This document shows positions 8,792-18,337 of a stretch of DNA of 64,000 nucleotides, in pieces. A program made the position numbers and the translations under genes. A model generated the notes under the pieces. That model searched no databases. It saw only the letters and a program-made list of their open reading frames with translations, and was not told where the DNA came from. Each line of letters starts with the position of its first letter. Position 1 is the first letter of the stretch. The DNA is from Micromonospora matsumotoense (GTDB lineage Bacteria > Actinomycetota > Actinomycetes > Mycobacteriales > Micromonosporaceae): NCBI RefSeq assembly GCF_900091525.1, contig NZ_FMCU01000017.1, positions 1-64,000 on the forward strand, in the 5' to 3' direction.

Positions 8792-10744
8792 ATGGCCGGC
8801 AACCGGTTCCGGTACGGCCAGTGGCAGGGCGGCCCCGACCCGCTCGCCCCGCCGTACGACGTGCGCGCCGCGGTGGACGCGGTCGGCGCGGAGGTGCTGG
8901 CCGGCGGCAGCCTCCGGGACGCGCTGCGTGACCTGCTGCGCCGTGGCCCGAACAACCGGGGCGGCCTGGACGAGCTGGCGGCGCGCGCCCGGCGGTTGCG
9001 TCGTGAGGCGTTGCGCCGGGGCGACCTGGACGGCGCGGTGACCCGCTCCCGGGCGCTGCTCGACCAGGCGCTCGCGGCGGAGCGGGACGCGCTGCGTGAG
9101 CGGACCGACGACGACGCCCGGTTCGCCGAGACGGTGCTGGACAACCTGCCCCGGTCGACCGCCCGCGCGGTGCAGGAGTTGGCCGGGTACCGGTGGACCA
9201 GCGACGAGGCCCGGCAGACCTACCAGCGGATTCTGGACGGGCTGCGCGGGGAGGTGCTGGAGCAGCGGTTCAGCGGGCTGCGCGACGCGGCGCGGGCCGC
9301 CGGTGACCCGGCAGTGCAGGCGCAGCTCGCCGAGATGATGCGTGACCTCAACGACCTGCTGGCCCGGCACGCCCGCGCGGAGGACACCACCGACGCGTTC
9401 GCCGAGTTCATGCGCCGGCACGGCGAGTTCTTCCCGGAACAGCCGGGCACCGTCGACGAGCTGGTCGACGTGCTGGCCCGCCGGTCGGCCGCCGGTGAGC
9501 GGCTGATGCGGTCGCTGTCGGACCGGCAGCGCGAGGAGCTGGCCGGGCTGATGCGGCAGTCCCTCGGTGACCGGCTCGCCGGTGAGCTGTCCGCGCTCGA
9601 CGCCCACCTGCGCGCCCTGCGTCCCGACCTCAATTGGCAGCGCGGCGAGCGGGTCCGTGGCGACCAGCCGCTCGGCTACGGCGAGGCGACGGGGGCGCTG
9701 GACGAGATCGCCGAGCTGGACGAGCTGCTGGACTCCCTGGACCAGCAGCAGCCGGGGGCCACCCTGGACGACGTGGACGTCGACGCGGTCGCCCGGACGC
9801 TGGGCCGCGACGCCGCCGACGACGTCCGCCGGTTGCGGGAGCTGGAGCGGGAGCTGCGCCGGCAGGGCTGGGTGAGCCGGGATGCCGACGGGTTGACGCT
9901 CAGCCCGAAGGCGCTGCGCCGACTCGCCGGCACCGCGCTGCGCCGGGTCTTCGCCGACCTCACCGCCGGCCCGCGCGGCCAGCACGACCTGCGTACGGCC
10001 GGGGCGGCCGGCGAGGTCAGCGGCGCCTCCCGGCAGTGGGAGTACGGCGACGAGCAGCCGTTGGACGTGGTGCGCACGCTCACCCGGGCGGTGCGTCGGG
10101 CCGGTCCCACCGTGCCGCTGCAACTCGCCGTCGAGGACTTCGAGGTGGTGGAGACGGAGCGGCGGGCGTCGGCGGCGGTGGCGCTCTGCGTGGACCTGTC
10201 GTACTCGATGGTGTCGCAGGGGCGGTGGGGGCCGATGAAGCAGACGGCGCTGGCCCTGTCGCACCTGATGGTGAGCCGGTTCCCGCAGGACGCTCTGCAG
10301 ATCGTCGGTTTCGGCCGGGAGGCGATGCCGTTGACCCAGCAGGAGTTGGCGGCGGTGGAGCCGGACATGCAGCAGGGCACCAACCTCCAGCACGCGTTGC
10401 GGCTGGCCGGACGGCACCTGCGCCGCCATCCGGGGGCCGAGCCGGTGGTGTTGGTGGTGACCGACGGCGAGCCGACCGCGCATCTCGACCCGGACGACGG
10501 TGAAGCATATTTCCATTGGCCGCCGCTGCCCGAGACGATAGAGGCGACCATCCGCGAGGTGGACCGGTTGACCCGTGCCGGGGCGACGCTCAACCTGTTC
10601 ATGCTCGGTGACGACCCGGGTCTGCACCGGTTCATGGCGGCGGTGGCCCGCCGTTCCCGGGGTCGTCTGTTCACCCCCGACCTGGGCGACCTCGGCGAGT
10701 ACGTAGTGTCCGACTATCTCCGCGCCCGTCACGGGCGGCGCTGA
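8792..10744 (+). CDS. VWA-domain protein (CoxE-like partner of MoxR ATPase)
   Basis: A 650-residue cytoplasmic protein with a long helical, Arg/Asp/Glu-rich N-terminal region (1-440) and a C-terminal von Willebrand A domain. The MIDAS motif DLSYS is near residues 468-472, with later metal-site residues in GTNLQHALR and VVTDGEPTAH. It has no signal peptide or membrane segment. The immediate upstream MoxR ATPase makes the pair a MoxR-VWA module, a type used for metal-cofactor insertion or stress-linked remodelling. Which target it serves is not visible here. Confidence 0.88.
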   Translation: MAGNRFRYGQWQGGPDPLAPPYDVRAAVDAVGAEVLAGGSLRDALRDLLRRGPNNRGGLDELAARARRLRREALRRGDLDGAVTRSRALLDQALAAERDALRERTDDDARFAETVLDNLPRSTARAVQELAGYRWTSDEARQTYQRILDGLRGEVLEQRFSGLRDAARAAGDPAVQAQLAEMMRDLNDLLARHARAEDTTDAFAEFMRRHGEFFPEQPGTVDELVDVLARRSAAGERLMRSLSDRQREELAGLMRQSLGDRLAGELSALDAHLRALRPDLNWQRGERVRGDQPLGYGEATGALDEIAELDELLDSLDQQQPGATLDDVDVDAVARTLGRDAADDVRRLRELERELRRQGWVSRDADGLTLSPKALRRLAGTALRRVFADLTAGPRGQHDLRTAGAAGEVSGASRQWEYGDEQPLDVVRTLTRAVRRAGPTVPLQLAVEDFEVVETERRASAAVALCVDLSYSMVSQGRWGPMKQTALALSHLMVSRFPQDALQIVGFGREAMPLTQQELAAVEPDMQQGTNLQHALRLAGRHLRRHPGAEPVVLVVTDGEPTAHLDPDDGEAYFHWPPLPETIEATIREVDRLTRAGATLNLFMLGDDPGLHRFMAAVARRSRGRLFTPDLGDLGEYVVSDYLRARHGRR

Positions 10745-10759
10745 CCGGCGCGGTCAGCG
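10739..10759. terminator. Bidirectional hairpin overlapping two stop codons
   Basis: CGCTGACC (10739-10746) and GGTCAGCG (10752-10759) form an 8-bp perfect stem with a 5-nt loop spanning the stops of the convergent VWA and GlxA-type genes. There is no T-tract. Confidence 0.5.
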
Positions 10760-11728
10760 GGTGCGGCGGAAGGTGCGGCGGTAGACCGACGGGGAGACGC
10801 CGATCCGCGCGTGCAGGTGTTGACGCAGGGCGGCGGTGCTGCCGAAGCCGCAGCGGTGGGCCACCTGGTCGACCGTCAGGTCGGTGGTCTCCAGCAGCAG
10901 GCGGGCGTGGTCGGTGCGCTGCTGGAGCAGCCATTGTGCCGGGCTGAGCCCGGTTTCGGAGCGGAAGTGCCGGGTGAAGGTGCGTACGCTCATCCGGGCG
11001 TGCGCGGCCAAGTCCCGCAGGGCCACCGGCTCGTGCAGGCGTCGTCGGGCCCAGTCCCGGGTGGCGGCGGTGTCGCTGACCGGGGCGCGGGGCACCGGTC
11101 GTTCGATGTACTGGGCCTGGCCGCCGTCGCGCCACGGCGGCACCACGCAGCGGCGGGCCGCCCGGTTGGCCACATCGCTGCCGTGGTCGATGCGGATGAC
11201 GTGCAGGCACAGGTCGATGCCGGCGGCCACTCCGGCCGAGGTGAGGACCCGTCCGGTGTCGATGAAGAGCACGTCCGGGTCGAGGTCGATACCCGGGTGC
11301 AGCCGGCGGAACCGGTCCGCGTACGCCCAGTGGGTGGTGGCCGGGTGGCCGTCGAGCAGCCCGGCGGCGGCCAGCACGAACGCGCCCGTGCAGATCGACA
11401 TGACCCGGGCGCCGCGCCGGTGCGCGCCCCGCAGCGCCTCGGCCACCGCCGGGTCGATGGTGCCGTCGGTCATCGGCGGGCCACTGCGCATGCCGGGCAC
11501 CACCACCGTGTCGGCGGTGACCAGCAGGTCGAGGCCGTGGTCGGGCAACACCTGGAACCCGGCGGTGCTGCGTACCGCACGGCCACCGGGGGTACAGGTG
11601 GCGACGTCGTAGAGCGGCCGCCGGTCGTCGGTGCGGGCGGCACCGAAGAGCTGTGCCGGGGTGCCCAGGTCGAGGCCCACCACATCGTTGAGGGCGAGCA
11701 CGGCGATCCGGTGCACGGTGGAGGTCAT
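10754..11728 (-). CDS. GlxA-family transcriptional regulator (DJ-1/PfpI + AraC HTH)
   Basis: A 324-residue regulator with an N-terminal DJ-1/PfpI amidotransferase-like domain (about 1-190, nucleophile-elbow region in SICTGAFVLAAAG) and a C-terminal AraC double helix-turn-helix (about 220-324, with MSVRTFTRHFRSETGLSP and QVAHRCGFGSTAALRQH). Members usually sense a small nitrogenous or aromatic metabolite and activate neighbouring catabolic genes, but no obvious target gene is adjacent. I start at ATG 11728 (MTSTVHRIAVL), where the conserved domain begins; upstream codons in frame look like non-coding sequence. Confidence 0.9.
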   Translation of the reverse strand: MTSTVHRIAVLALNDVVGLDLGTPAQLFGAARTDDRRPLYDVATCTPGGRAVRSTAGFQVLPDHGLDLLVTADTVVVPGMRSGPPMTDGTIDPAVAEALRGAHRRGARVMSICTGAFVLAAAGLLDGHPATTHWAYADRFRRLHPGIDLDPDVLFIDTGRVLTSAGVAAGIDLCLHVIRIDHGSDVANRAARRCVVPPWRDGGQAQYIERPVPRAPVSDTAATRDWARRRLHEPVALRDLAAHARMSVRTFTRHFRSETGLSPAQWLLQQRTDHARLLLETTDLTVDQVAHRCGFGSTAALRQHLHARIGVSPSVYRRTFRRTR

Positions 11729-11962
11729 GGCCCGATTATTGCGTACGATGGATTTCCGGCCACTCGTGTTTTGCGCGTTCCGCGTATCCAAGGCCAGGAC
11801 CGTGATCCGAGTCCGCACCCCCTGCGGGGGTGGGCCGGGAGCGGGGCCCCGGTCCGGTCCGCGACCACGCATCGGCGGTGGTGTGGCCGGGCGACGCCGG
11901 TCACCCGGTGGTGGAGCCACCAGGGTCGACCGGTCGACCAGGGGTGGCGCTCGGCGGCACCG

Positions 11963-12682
11963 TCAGCCGAGGGCCCACTGCTGGCCGGCGGCGCCGGTGC
12001 AGGTGGCCTGCACCAACTCGGCACCGGCTCCGGTACCGCCGTCGCGTACCTGCGCGCACTTGCCCGACTGCACGCCGACCAGCAGCACCGGGCCGGTACC
12101 CAGCGGGGTCAGCCGCCACTGTTGGTTGGCCTGCCCGTGGCAGCCGAACTGCTGGAGCCTCGCGCCGTCGTCGCCGCTGCCGCCCTCGACGTCCAGGCAG
12201 CGGTCGTACGCGGCGTTGGTGAGCGTGACCACGTCCGGCGCGACCGGGTTGGCCACCCACTGCTGCTCCGGCCCGCCGGTGCAGGCGGCCAGTTCGGCCG
12301 CGGTCTTCTCGCCGGCGCCGTCGGTGCCGAGGCAGAGTCCGGAGGTCACGGCGCGGAATGCCGTCGGCCCGGTGACGGCGGTGGGGGTGGTGACTGCCGG
12401 GGTCGGTGACGGCGGTGCGGTCGTCGGGGCCGGCTCGCTGCTCGTCGGCGCCGGCGCGTCCGCCGTGGTGGGGGCGGGGGCGGCCGCCGCAGGTACCACC
12501 GGCTGCGTCCGCCCTTCGCCGCCGAGCACACCGGTGGCGAAGAAGACCCCCAGCAGTACGCCGGCCAACCCGGCGGCCAGCGCGAACCGCATCAGCGGAT
12601 CACGGGGCAGCCCGGGGCGGGCGGCCCGCCTGGCGCCGTACACGGTGCCGGACGGGTCGCGGTGCGGATCGGGGACGGCCAT
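11963..12682 (-). CDS. Membrane-anchored ricin-B-type lectin domain protein
   Basis: A 239-residue protein with a short cytoplasmic N-terminus, one membrane segment (about 35-55), a Pro/Thr/Ala-rich linker and a C-terminal beta-trefoil. Three QxW repeats mark the three lobes (EQQWVANP, NQQWRLTP, GQQWALG), each with paired cysteines. It probably displays a carbohydrate-binding lectin outside the cell; no catalytic domain is present. The start is uncertain: ATG 12682 gives MAVPDPHRDP, while GTG 12700 in the same frame adds six residues. Neither has a strong ribosome binding site. Confidence 0.8.
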   Translation of the reverse strand: MAVPDPHRDPSGTVYGARRAARPGLPRDPLMRFALAAGLAGVLLGVFFATGVLGGEGRTQPVVPAAAAPAPTTADAPAPTSSEPAPTTAPPSPTPAVTTPTAVTGPTAFRAVTSGLCLGTDGAGEKTAAELAACTGGPEQQWVANPVAPDVVTLTNAAYDRCLDVEGGSGDDGARLQQFGCHGQANQQWRLTPLGTGPVLLVGVQSGKCAQVRDGGTGAGAELVQATCTGAAGQQWALG

Positions 12683-12739
12683 GCTGGCATGGTGACCCAC
12701 CGGGCGGGCCGACGGCTAGTCGGCCCGCGACGGGGTGAC

Positions 12740-13024
<285 letters not shown>

Positions 13025-13030
13025 GCCACC

Positions 13031-13036
13031 ACGCTA
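13031..13036 (-). promoter_or_regulatory. -10 hexamer of the DUF427 gene
   Basis: TAGCGT on the minus strand ends 6 nt before the ATG, leaderless geometry. Confidence 0.45.
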
Positions 13037-13201
13037 CGCCCCGCCCGGGTTACCCCTCCCGGACCCCTCGCGGCCACCGGTTTCGACCGGCGCCGCGCCG
13101 GGGCCGGGGGCCCCGGCCGGACCTGCGGCAGGGGTGTTTCCGGGCGGCCGGCTGATCCGAAACGGCCGGCGGTGGGGTCCCCCAGAACGGCGCTTCGCGC
13201 G

Positions 13202-13207
13202 TAAAGT
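13202..13207 (+). promoter_or_regulatory. -10 hexamer of the tmsAB operon
   Basis: TAAAGT ends 6 nt before ATG 13214, so the first transcribed base would be at or beside the A of the start codon. No Shine-Dalgarno is present, in agreement. Confidence 0.5.
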
Positions 13208-13213
13208 GATCTC

Positions 13214-14596
13214 ATGCGCGCGCAGCGTGATCATGAACTGGCGGTGGACGCGTTGCGGCGGTCGTACGCCGCCGTGCCTCCCGGACAACCCATACGACTG
13301 GCCAAACGCACCTCCAACCTGTTCCGACCCCGGTCGGCCACCGGTGTGCCCGGCCTCGACGTCAGCGGCCTGGACGGCGTCCTGTCGGTCGACCCGGTCG
13401 CCCGTACCGCCGAGGTGCAGGGCATGTGCACCTACGAGGATCTGGTCGACGCGACCCTCCCGCACGGCCTGATGCCCCTGGTCGTGCCCCAGTTGCGCAC
13501 GATCACCCTGGGCGGTGCGGTGACCGGGCTGGGCATCGAGTCGACGTCGTTCCGCAACGGGCTCCCGCACGAGTCGGTCCTCGAGTTGGACATCCTCACC
13601 GGGGCGGGGGAGGTCGTCACCGCCCGGCGGGACGGCCCGCACGCCGACCTGTTCGCCGCGTTCCCCAACTCGCTGGGCAGCCTGGGATACGCCACCCGGC
13701 TGCGCATCGAACTCCAGCCGGTGGGGCGGGCGGTGGCCCTGCGCAACCTCCGGTTCACCCGGCTGGAGGAGTTGACCGACGCGATCGCCGAGGTGACCGC
13801 CAAGGGCGAGTGGGAGGGGCAGCCGGTCGACGCGATGGACGGCGTCATGTTCAGTCCCGGCGAGTCCTATCTGGTGCTCGGCTCCTTCACCGACGACCCG
13901 GAGCCGCTCAGCGACTACACCGACCAGGACATCTACTACCGCTCGCTGCGTCGTCGGGTGCGGGACACCCTGAGCGGCCACGACTACCTGTGGCGCTGGG
14001 ACACCGACTGGTTCTGGTGCTCGGCCGCGTTCGGGGCGCAGCATCCGGTGGTGCGTCGGCTCTGGCCGGGCCGCTGGCGGCGCAGCGACGTCTACCACCG
14101 GCTGGTCCGGCTGGAACACCGGCACCAGGTGGCCGCCCGGGTGGACCGGTGGCGGGGCCGGCCGGCCCGGGAACGCGTCGTGCAGGACGTCGAGATCTCG
14201 CTGGAGGGCGCGGCCGACTTCCTGCGGTGGTTCGACCGGAACGTGGGGATGACCCCGGTGTGGCTCTGCCCGTTGCGGCTACGTGAGCCCGCCGGCCCCG
14301 GCTCGGCCCGGGCCTGGCCGCTCTATCCGCTCCGCCCCGGTCGGACGTATCTCAACATCGGCTTCTGGGGCACCGTGCCGATCGTGGACGGTGCCGTTGA
14401 CGGCGACGTGAATCGCTCCATCGAGCGGGCGGTGTCGGAGTTCGGCGGCCACAAGTCGCTCTACTCCGACGCGTACTACGACCGGGCGGTCTTCGACCAG
14501 CTCTACGGCGGGGAGACCTGGCGTGCGGTGAAGGACCGCTATGACCCGGACCATCGGCTCACCGGACTCTACGAGAAGGCGGTTGCCCGAAAATGA
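13214..14596 (+). CDS. tmsA: FAD-binding oxidoreductase, 10-methylene fatty acid reductase
   Basis: A 460-residue FAD_binding_4-type oxidoreductase related to sterol delta-24 reductases. The FAD-binding part spans about 40-190, with ITLGGAVTGLGIESTSFRNG and PNSLGSLGYATRLRIEL as typical flavin-pocket motifs. In other actinomycetes this protein reduces the 10-methylene intermediate made by TmsB, giving 10-methyl branched (tuberculostearic-type) fatty acyl chains in phospholipids. Its stop overlaps the tmsB start by 4 nt (ATGA), which strongly supports this assignment. A third gene, tmsC, often found with them is not seen here. Confidence 0.85.
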   Translation: MRAQRDHELAVDALRRSYAAVPPGQPIRLAKRTSNLFRPRSATGVPGLDVSGLDGVLSVDPVARTAEVQGMCTYEDLVDATLPHGLMPLVVPQLRTITLGGAVTGLGIESTSFRNGLPHESVLELDILTGAGEVVTARRDGPHADLFAAFPNSLGSLGYATRLRIELQPVGRAVALRNLRFTRLEELTDAIAEVTAKGEWEGQPVDAMDGVMFSPGESYLVLGSFTDDPEPLSDYTDQDIYYRSLRRRVRDTLSGHDYLWRWDTDWFWCSAAFGAQHPVVRRLWPGRWRRSDVYHRLVRLEHRHQVAARVDRWRGRPARERVVQDVEISLEGAADFLRWFDRNVGMTPVWLCPLRLREPAGPGSARAWPLYPLRPGRTYLNIGFWGTVPIVDGAVDGDVNRSIERAVSEFGGHKSLYSDAYYDRAVFDQLYGGETWRAVKDRYDPDHRLTGLYEKAVARK

Positions 14597-15930
14597 GCCT
14601 GACCGACCGAGAACAGGGGGCGGCGAGCGCCCCGGCCAGCCCGCCGGCGGGAAGTCGGCCCGGCCCGACTGTCGCCGACATCGTCCGCGCGGTCACCACG
14701 CGGGACCTGCCGGTCCGCATCACCGGCTACGACGGCAGCGCGATCGGCCCGGCCGACGCCGGGATCACCCTCGACATCCGCTCCGAGCGGGGGCTGTCCT
14801 ACCTGCTCACCGCCCCGGGCGACCTGGGCATGGTGCGGGCCTACGTCAGCGGTGATCTCGGGCTGGGCGGGGTGCACCCCGGCGACCCGTACGAGGCCCT
14901 GCGGGTGCTCACCGACCTGCGGTTGCGGGTCCCCCCGGTGGCCGAGGGGCTGGCCCTGGTGCGCGGGCTCGGCTGGGAGCGGCTGCGGCCCCCACCGACA
15001 CCGCCGCAGGAGGCGCTGCCCCGCTGGCGGCGGGTGCTGGGTGGGCTGCGGCACTCCCGGGGCCGCGACAGCACGGCCATCTCGCACCACTACGACGTGT
15101 CGAACGCCTTCTACGAGAAGGTGCTCGGCGATTCCATGACGTACACCTGCGCGGTGTACCGCAGCCCGACCGACACCCTGGAGCAGGCCCAGGCGGCCAA
15201 GTACGACCTGGTCGCCGGCAAGCTGGGCCTTCAGCAGGGGATGCGCCTGCTGGACGTGGGCTGCGGCTGGGGCGGCATGGTCCGGCACGCGGCCCGCGAG
15301 TACGGCGTGCGGGCGATCGGGGTGACCCTGTCCAGGGCGCAGGCGCAGTGGGCGCAGGCGGCCATCGCGCGGGAGGGGCTCACCGGCCTGGCCGAGGTGC
15401 GTCACCTCGACTACCGCGACGCGCCCCGGGAACAGTTCGACGCGATCTCCTCGATCGGGCTGACCGAACACATCGGGGTGCGCAACTACCCGGCCTACTT
15501 CCGGGCGCTGCGGGACCGGCTGCGTCCCGGCGGCCGGTTGCTCAACCACTGCATCACCCGGGCCGACAACCGGGCGCCGCACCGCTCCGGCGCGTTCATC
15601 GACCGGTACGTCTTCCCCGACGGCGAGCTGGCCGGGCCGGGTCGCCTGATCAGCGAGGTGCACGATGCCGGCTTCGAGGTGCACCACGAGGAGAACCTGC
15701 GGCAGCACTACGCGCTGACCCTGGCCGCCTGGTGCCGCAATCTCGTGGCGAACTGGGATTCCTGCGTCGACGAGGTGGGCCTGGGCACGGCCCGGGTCTG
15801 GGGTCTCTACATGGCCGGGTCGCGGCTGGCCTTCGAGCGCAACGGCATCCAACTGCACCAGGTGCTGGCGACCCGCAACGCCCCGCAGGGCGTGAACGGC
15901 TACCCGCTGCGCCCGAACTGGACGCCCTGA
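14593..15930 (+). CDS. tmsB: SAM-dependent fatty acid C10 methyltransferase (CFA synthase family)
   Basis: A 445-residue member of the cyclopropane-fatty-acid synthase/mycolic methyltransferase family. The SAM-binding motif LLDVGCGWGGM and the upstream YDVSNAFYEKVLGDSMTYTC are diagnostic. About 130 extra N-terminal residues precede the core, as in TmsB/UfaA1 proteins. It is expected to methylenate the double bond of oleoyl-type phospholipid chains at C10, feeding TmsA. A perfect-stem terminator closes the two-gene operon. Confidence 0.87.
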   Translation: MSLTDREQGAASAPASPPAGSRPGPTVADIVRAVTTRDLPVRITGYDGSAIGPADAGITLDIRSERGLSYLLTAPGDLGMVRAYVSGDLGLGGVHPGDPYEALRVLTDLRLRVPPVAEGLALVRGLGWERLRPPPTPPQEALPRWRRVLGGLRHSRGRDSTAISHHYDVSNAFYEKVLGDSMTYTCAVYRSPTDTLEQAQAAKYDLVAGKLGLQQGMRLLDVGCGWGGMVRHAAREYGVRAIGVTLSRAQAQWAQAAIAREGLTGLAEVRHLDYRDAPREQFDAISSIGLTEHIGVRNYPAYFRALRDRLRPGGRLLNHCITRADNRAPHRSGAFIDRYVFPDGELAGPGRLISEVHDAGFEVHHEENLRQHYALTLAAWCRNLVANWDSCVDEVGLGTARVWGLYMAGSRLAFERNGIQLHQVLATRNAPQGVNGYPLRPNWTP

Positions 15931-15973
15931 CCAGCCTGCGCGGCACGCCCTGACCGTACGCGCCGATCGCCCT

Positions 15974-16008
15974 GACGAAAGCCGCGCCACCTCGGCGCGG
16001 CTTTCGTC
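15974..16008 (+). terminator. Terminator of the tmsAB operon
   Basis: GACGAAAGCCGCGCC (15974-15988) pairs perfectly over 15 bp with 15994-16008 around a 5-nt loop, 44 nt after the tmsB stop and just before the promoter of the next gene. Confidence 0.8.
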
Positions 16009-16015
16009 GATCCAA

Positions 16016-16044
16016 TTGACAAGGAGAATTTTTACGTACAGGAT
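16016..16044 (+). promoter_or_regulatory. Promoter of the ArsR-SRPBCC operon
   Basis: A consensus -35 TTGACA (16016-16021), 17-bp spacer and -10 CAGGAT (16039-16044) form one of the best matches to a primary-sigma promoter in the window. The predicted start site is about 3-5 nt before ATG 16055. The region is locally A+T-rich. Confidence 0.6.
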
Positions 16045-16054
16045 TGTTTTTGAG

Positions 16055-16615
16055 ATGAGAGACGTCCTGTACCTGGAGCAGATCGAGCAGGCCGAGACCC
16101 TGCTCAAGCCGCAGCGCGTGGACGTGCTGCGGCAGTTGGCCGAGCCCCGCACCTGCACCGAGGTGGCGGCCCGACTGGAGCAGACCCCGCAGCGGGTCTA
16201 CTACCACGTCAAGCAGCTCGCTGCGGCCGGCCTGGTCGAGCAGGTGGCCAGCCGGAAGGTGCGCGGCATCAGCGAGGGCATCTGGCAGGCCGTCGCCCGG
16301 TCGTACTGGCTCTCGCCCCGGCTGGTCGGCCGGATCGGCGGGGCCCGCCGGGTCTCCGACGAGCTGAGCCTGGGCCACCTGCTCGACCTGATGGAGGAGG
16401 TCCAGGCCGACGTCGCCGCGCTCGACCGGAACGCGCCGGAACTGCCCTCGATCGGGGTCTCCGGCGAGATCCGGGTGCCGGCCGAGCATCGGCAGGAGTT
16501 CCTGCACGACCTGCAGTCGACGTTGCAGGACCTGTTCACCCGCTACGGCGGCGTCGAGGGGGACGCCTTCAAGCTCGCCGTGGCCTGTTACCCCAAGGGG
16601 GAAGACCGTGACTGA
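16055..16615 (+). CDS. ArsR-type winged-helix regulator
   Basis: A 186-residue regulator with an N-terminal winged helix (about 12-75: LLKPQRVDVLRQLAEP, QTPQRVYYHVKQLAAAGLV). The C-terminal half is helical, probably for dimerisation or ligand sensing. An in-frame TTG 39 nt upstream is part of the -35 box, so ATG 16055 is the better start. The last codons overlap the next gene, an SRPBCC protein. ArsR-SRPBCC pairs are common in actinobacteria, and the regulator normally controls its own operon. Confidence 0.85.
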   Translation: MRDVLYLEQIEQAETLLKPQRVDVLRQLAEPRTCTEVAARLEQTPQRVYYHVKQLAAAGLVEQVASRKVRGISEGIWQAVARSYWLSPRLVGRIGGARRVSDELSLGHLLDLMEEVQADVAALDRNAPELPSIGVSGEIRVPAEHRQEFLHDLQSTLQDLFTRYGGVEGDAFKLAVACYPKGEDRD

Positions 16616-17471
16616 ACCACTCACGCTGGGCGCCCGGCTCGCCGCTCCGGTGGAGGCCGTGTGGCGGGCGCTCACCGACCCGACCGAGCTGCGCGTCTGG
16701 CTGACCGAGCACGCCGAGGTCGACCTGCCCAGCCGGTACGAGTTCTGGGGCCGGCACACGCCCGAGGGCGACGCACCCCACCAACGGCTGCGGCACGCCG
16801 ACCCGTACACGCTGCGTTTCGACTGGCTGCTCGACGGGGTCGAGACGACCAGCGAGCTGTGCCTGACGGCGCAGGGGCCGGACGCCACGCTGCTGACCCT
16901 CAGCCAGAGCCACTTCGACTTCGCCGAGGCGATGGACGGCAGCAGCATCCGTGGCGTCCTGCAGACCTGGTGGTCGCTGTCGATCGCCAACCTGGCCGCG
17001 CACCTGGAGGGTCGCCCGCTGCTGCCGAAGACCGACTTCACCTCCGCCGACCTGCGCGGTGAGCTGACCATCGCCGCGCCGATCGACCGGGTCTGGACCT
17101 CGCTGACCGACTCCGGGCAGGCCAGCGCCTGGTTCGGCTATCCCATCGGCATCGAGCCCTGGGTCGGCGGCCGGTACGCCATGGGTGGCTTCGACAGCGG
17201 GTACACGGCGAAGGTGATCGACCTGGAGCCCGGCCGGAAGATGTCGGTGGACTGGGGGCCGGTCGGCGTCACCACCTGGGAGCTGGCCGAGTCCGGCGGA
17301 AAGACGAGGCTCACCTTCGTGCAGAGCGGCTTCGACGAGGGCAACCCGCCGTACGCGGCGTGGAGCGGGTCGGTGGCCGGCCTGTCCGAGCTGCGCCGCT
17401 TCCACGAGATGGCCGACTGGCAGCCGATCTGGGCGGCCGAGGAGATCCACACCGGCGCTCCCGGCACCTGA
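16608..17471 (+). CDS. Tandem SRPBCC (AHSA1-like) protein
   Basis: A 287-residue protein made of two START/Bet v1-like SRPBCC domains (about 5-140 and 150-285). Each begins with a hydrophobic strand and a Val-Trp-x-x-Leu-Thr-Asp motif (EAVWRALTDPTELRVW; DRVWTSLTDSGQASAW) and ends in a long helix. Such domains bind hydrophobic ligands or assist Hsp90-type folding; the ligand is unknown. Start GTG 16608 overlaps the ArsR gene by 8 nt, indicating translational coupling. Confidence 0.88.
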   Translation: MTEPLTLGARLAAPVEAVWRALTDPTELRVWLTEHAEVDLPSRYEFWGRHTPEGDAPHQRLRHADPYTLRFDWLLDGVETTSELCLTAQGPDATLLTLSQSHFDFAEAMDGSSIRGVLQTWWSLSIANLAAHLEGRPLLPKTDFTSADLRGELTIAAPIDRVWTSLTDSGQASAWFGYPIGIEPWVGGRYAMGGFDSGYTAKVIDLEPGRKMSVDWGPVGVTTWELAESGGKTRLTFVQSGFDEGNPPYAAWSGSVAGLSELRRFHEMADWQPIWAAEEIHTGAPGT

Positions 17472-17662
17472 ACCACCACCACCGCACCCGTGCCCGGGCC
17501 GGTTCTCAAGGTCCGGGTGCGGGTGGTGGCCTGTCCTGGGCCGGAGTCGCCCTGGGCCGGATCGCCCGGCAGCAGCACCATGGAGGCGACCCCTGTAGAG
17601 CTGATGACGTTGACGATTCACAGGTGGCAGGGGTGGACGGGCACACCACCGGCCCCCGGCTG

Positions 17663-17803
17663 TGTGCGACCTGCGGGGCCCCGGCCGTGTGCGACCTGCG
17701 GGGCCCCGGCCGTGTGCGACCTGCGGGGCCTCGGCCGTGTGCGACCTGCGGGGCCCCGGCCGTGTGCGACCTGCGGGGCCCCGGCCGTGTGCGACCTGCG
17801 GAG
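17663..17803 (+). repeat. 25-bp perfect tandem repeat (5.6 copies)
   Basis: Units begin at 17663, 17688, 17713, 17738, 17763 and 17788 (partial), each starting TGTGCGACCTGCGGGG and ending in CCCGGCCG with a single C-to-T change in one copy. The period is not a multiple of three, so it is unlikely to be a coding repeat. It occupies the 408-bp gap 17472-17879 between the SRPBCC and zinc-ribbon genes, where nothing else is recognised. There are no spacers, so it is not CRISPR. Confidence 0.9.
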
Positions 17804-17879
17804 GCACGGTTCCGGACAACAGCGGGCAGGATTTTCTCGCCGGTGGTTCCCGGGGCGTCGGGCGGGGTACTGCCGGGCG

Positions 17880-18113
17880 ATGTTCTTCATCTTCGGACTC
17901 CGTACCAAGGTCACCCGGTCGGGGGTGATGACCGCCGTCTGCCGGCACTGCGGCAACCAGGCCGCGCAGGTGATCAGCCGCCGGTCGACGAAGTTCACCC
18001 TGTTCTTCGTCCCGCTGATCCCTATCCGGACGAAGTACGTGCAGCAGTGCTCGTTCTGCGGCGTCGAGTACGCCGTCGACGCCGACGAGGCCCGCCGCCT
18101 CCCGGTCGGCTGA
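17880..18113 (+). CDS. Small zinc-ribbon protein
   Basis: A 77-residue protein with two CxxC knuckles (CRHCG and CSFCG) separated by about 38 residues containing a hydrophobic FTLFFVPLIPI stretch. This architecture fits the small actinobacterial zinc-ribbon family often annotated as zinc_ribbon_15. The role is unknown. ATG 17880 begins MFFIFGLRTKV; the frame is open further upstream through the tandem repeat, which I do not consider coding. Confidence 0.75.
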   Translation: MFFIFGLRTKVTRSGVMTAVCRHCGNQAAQVISRRSTKFTLFFVPLIPIRTKYVQQCSFCGVEYAVDADEARRLPVG

Positions 18114-18337
18114 CCGTGGCCCGTTTCCTCTGCTGGTTGATCGGCCGCCCACCGGGCTCGCCGACCGCGCCGGTGCACACCGCCTCCCGGCCACCCTGCA
18201 CCCCCGCCCGTCGCCCGTCGCGCCGCCACCGGCCGGCCGCCGGTGCCCGCTCGCCCCGTTCGCCCTGGAACCGGTCCGCCGGCCGCTGACCCGCCCGCGC
18301 CACCCCGCACCGTCGACCGCCGGTCCGCACGCTCCGC

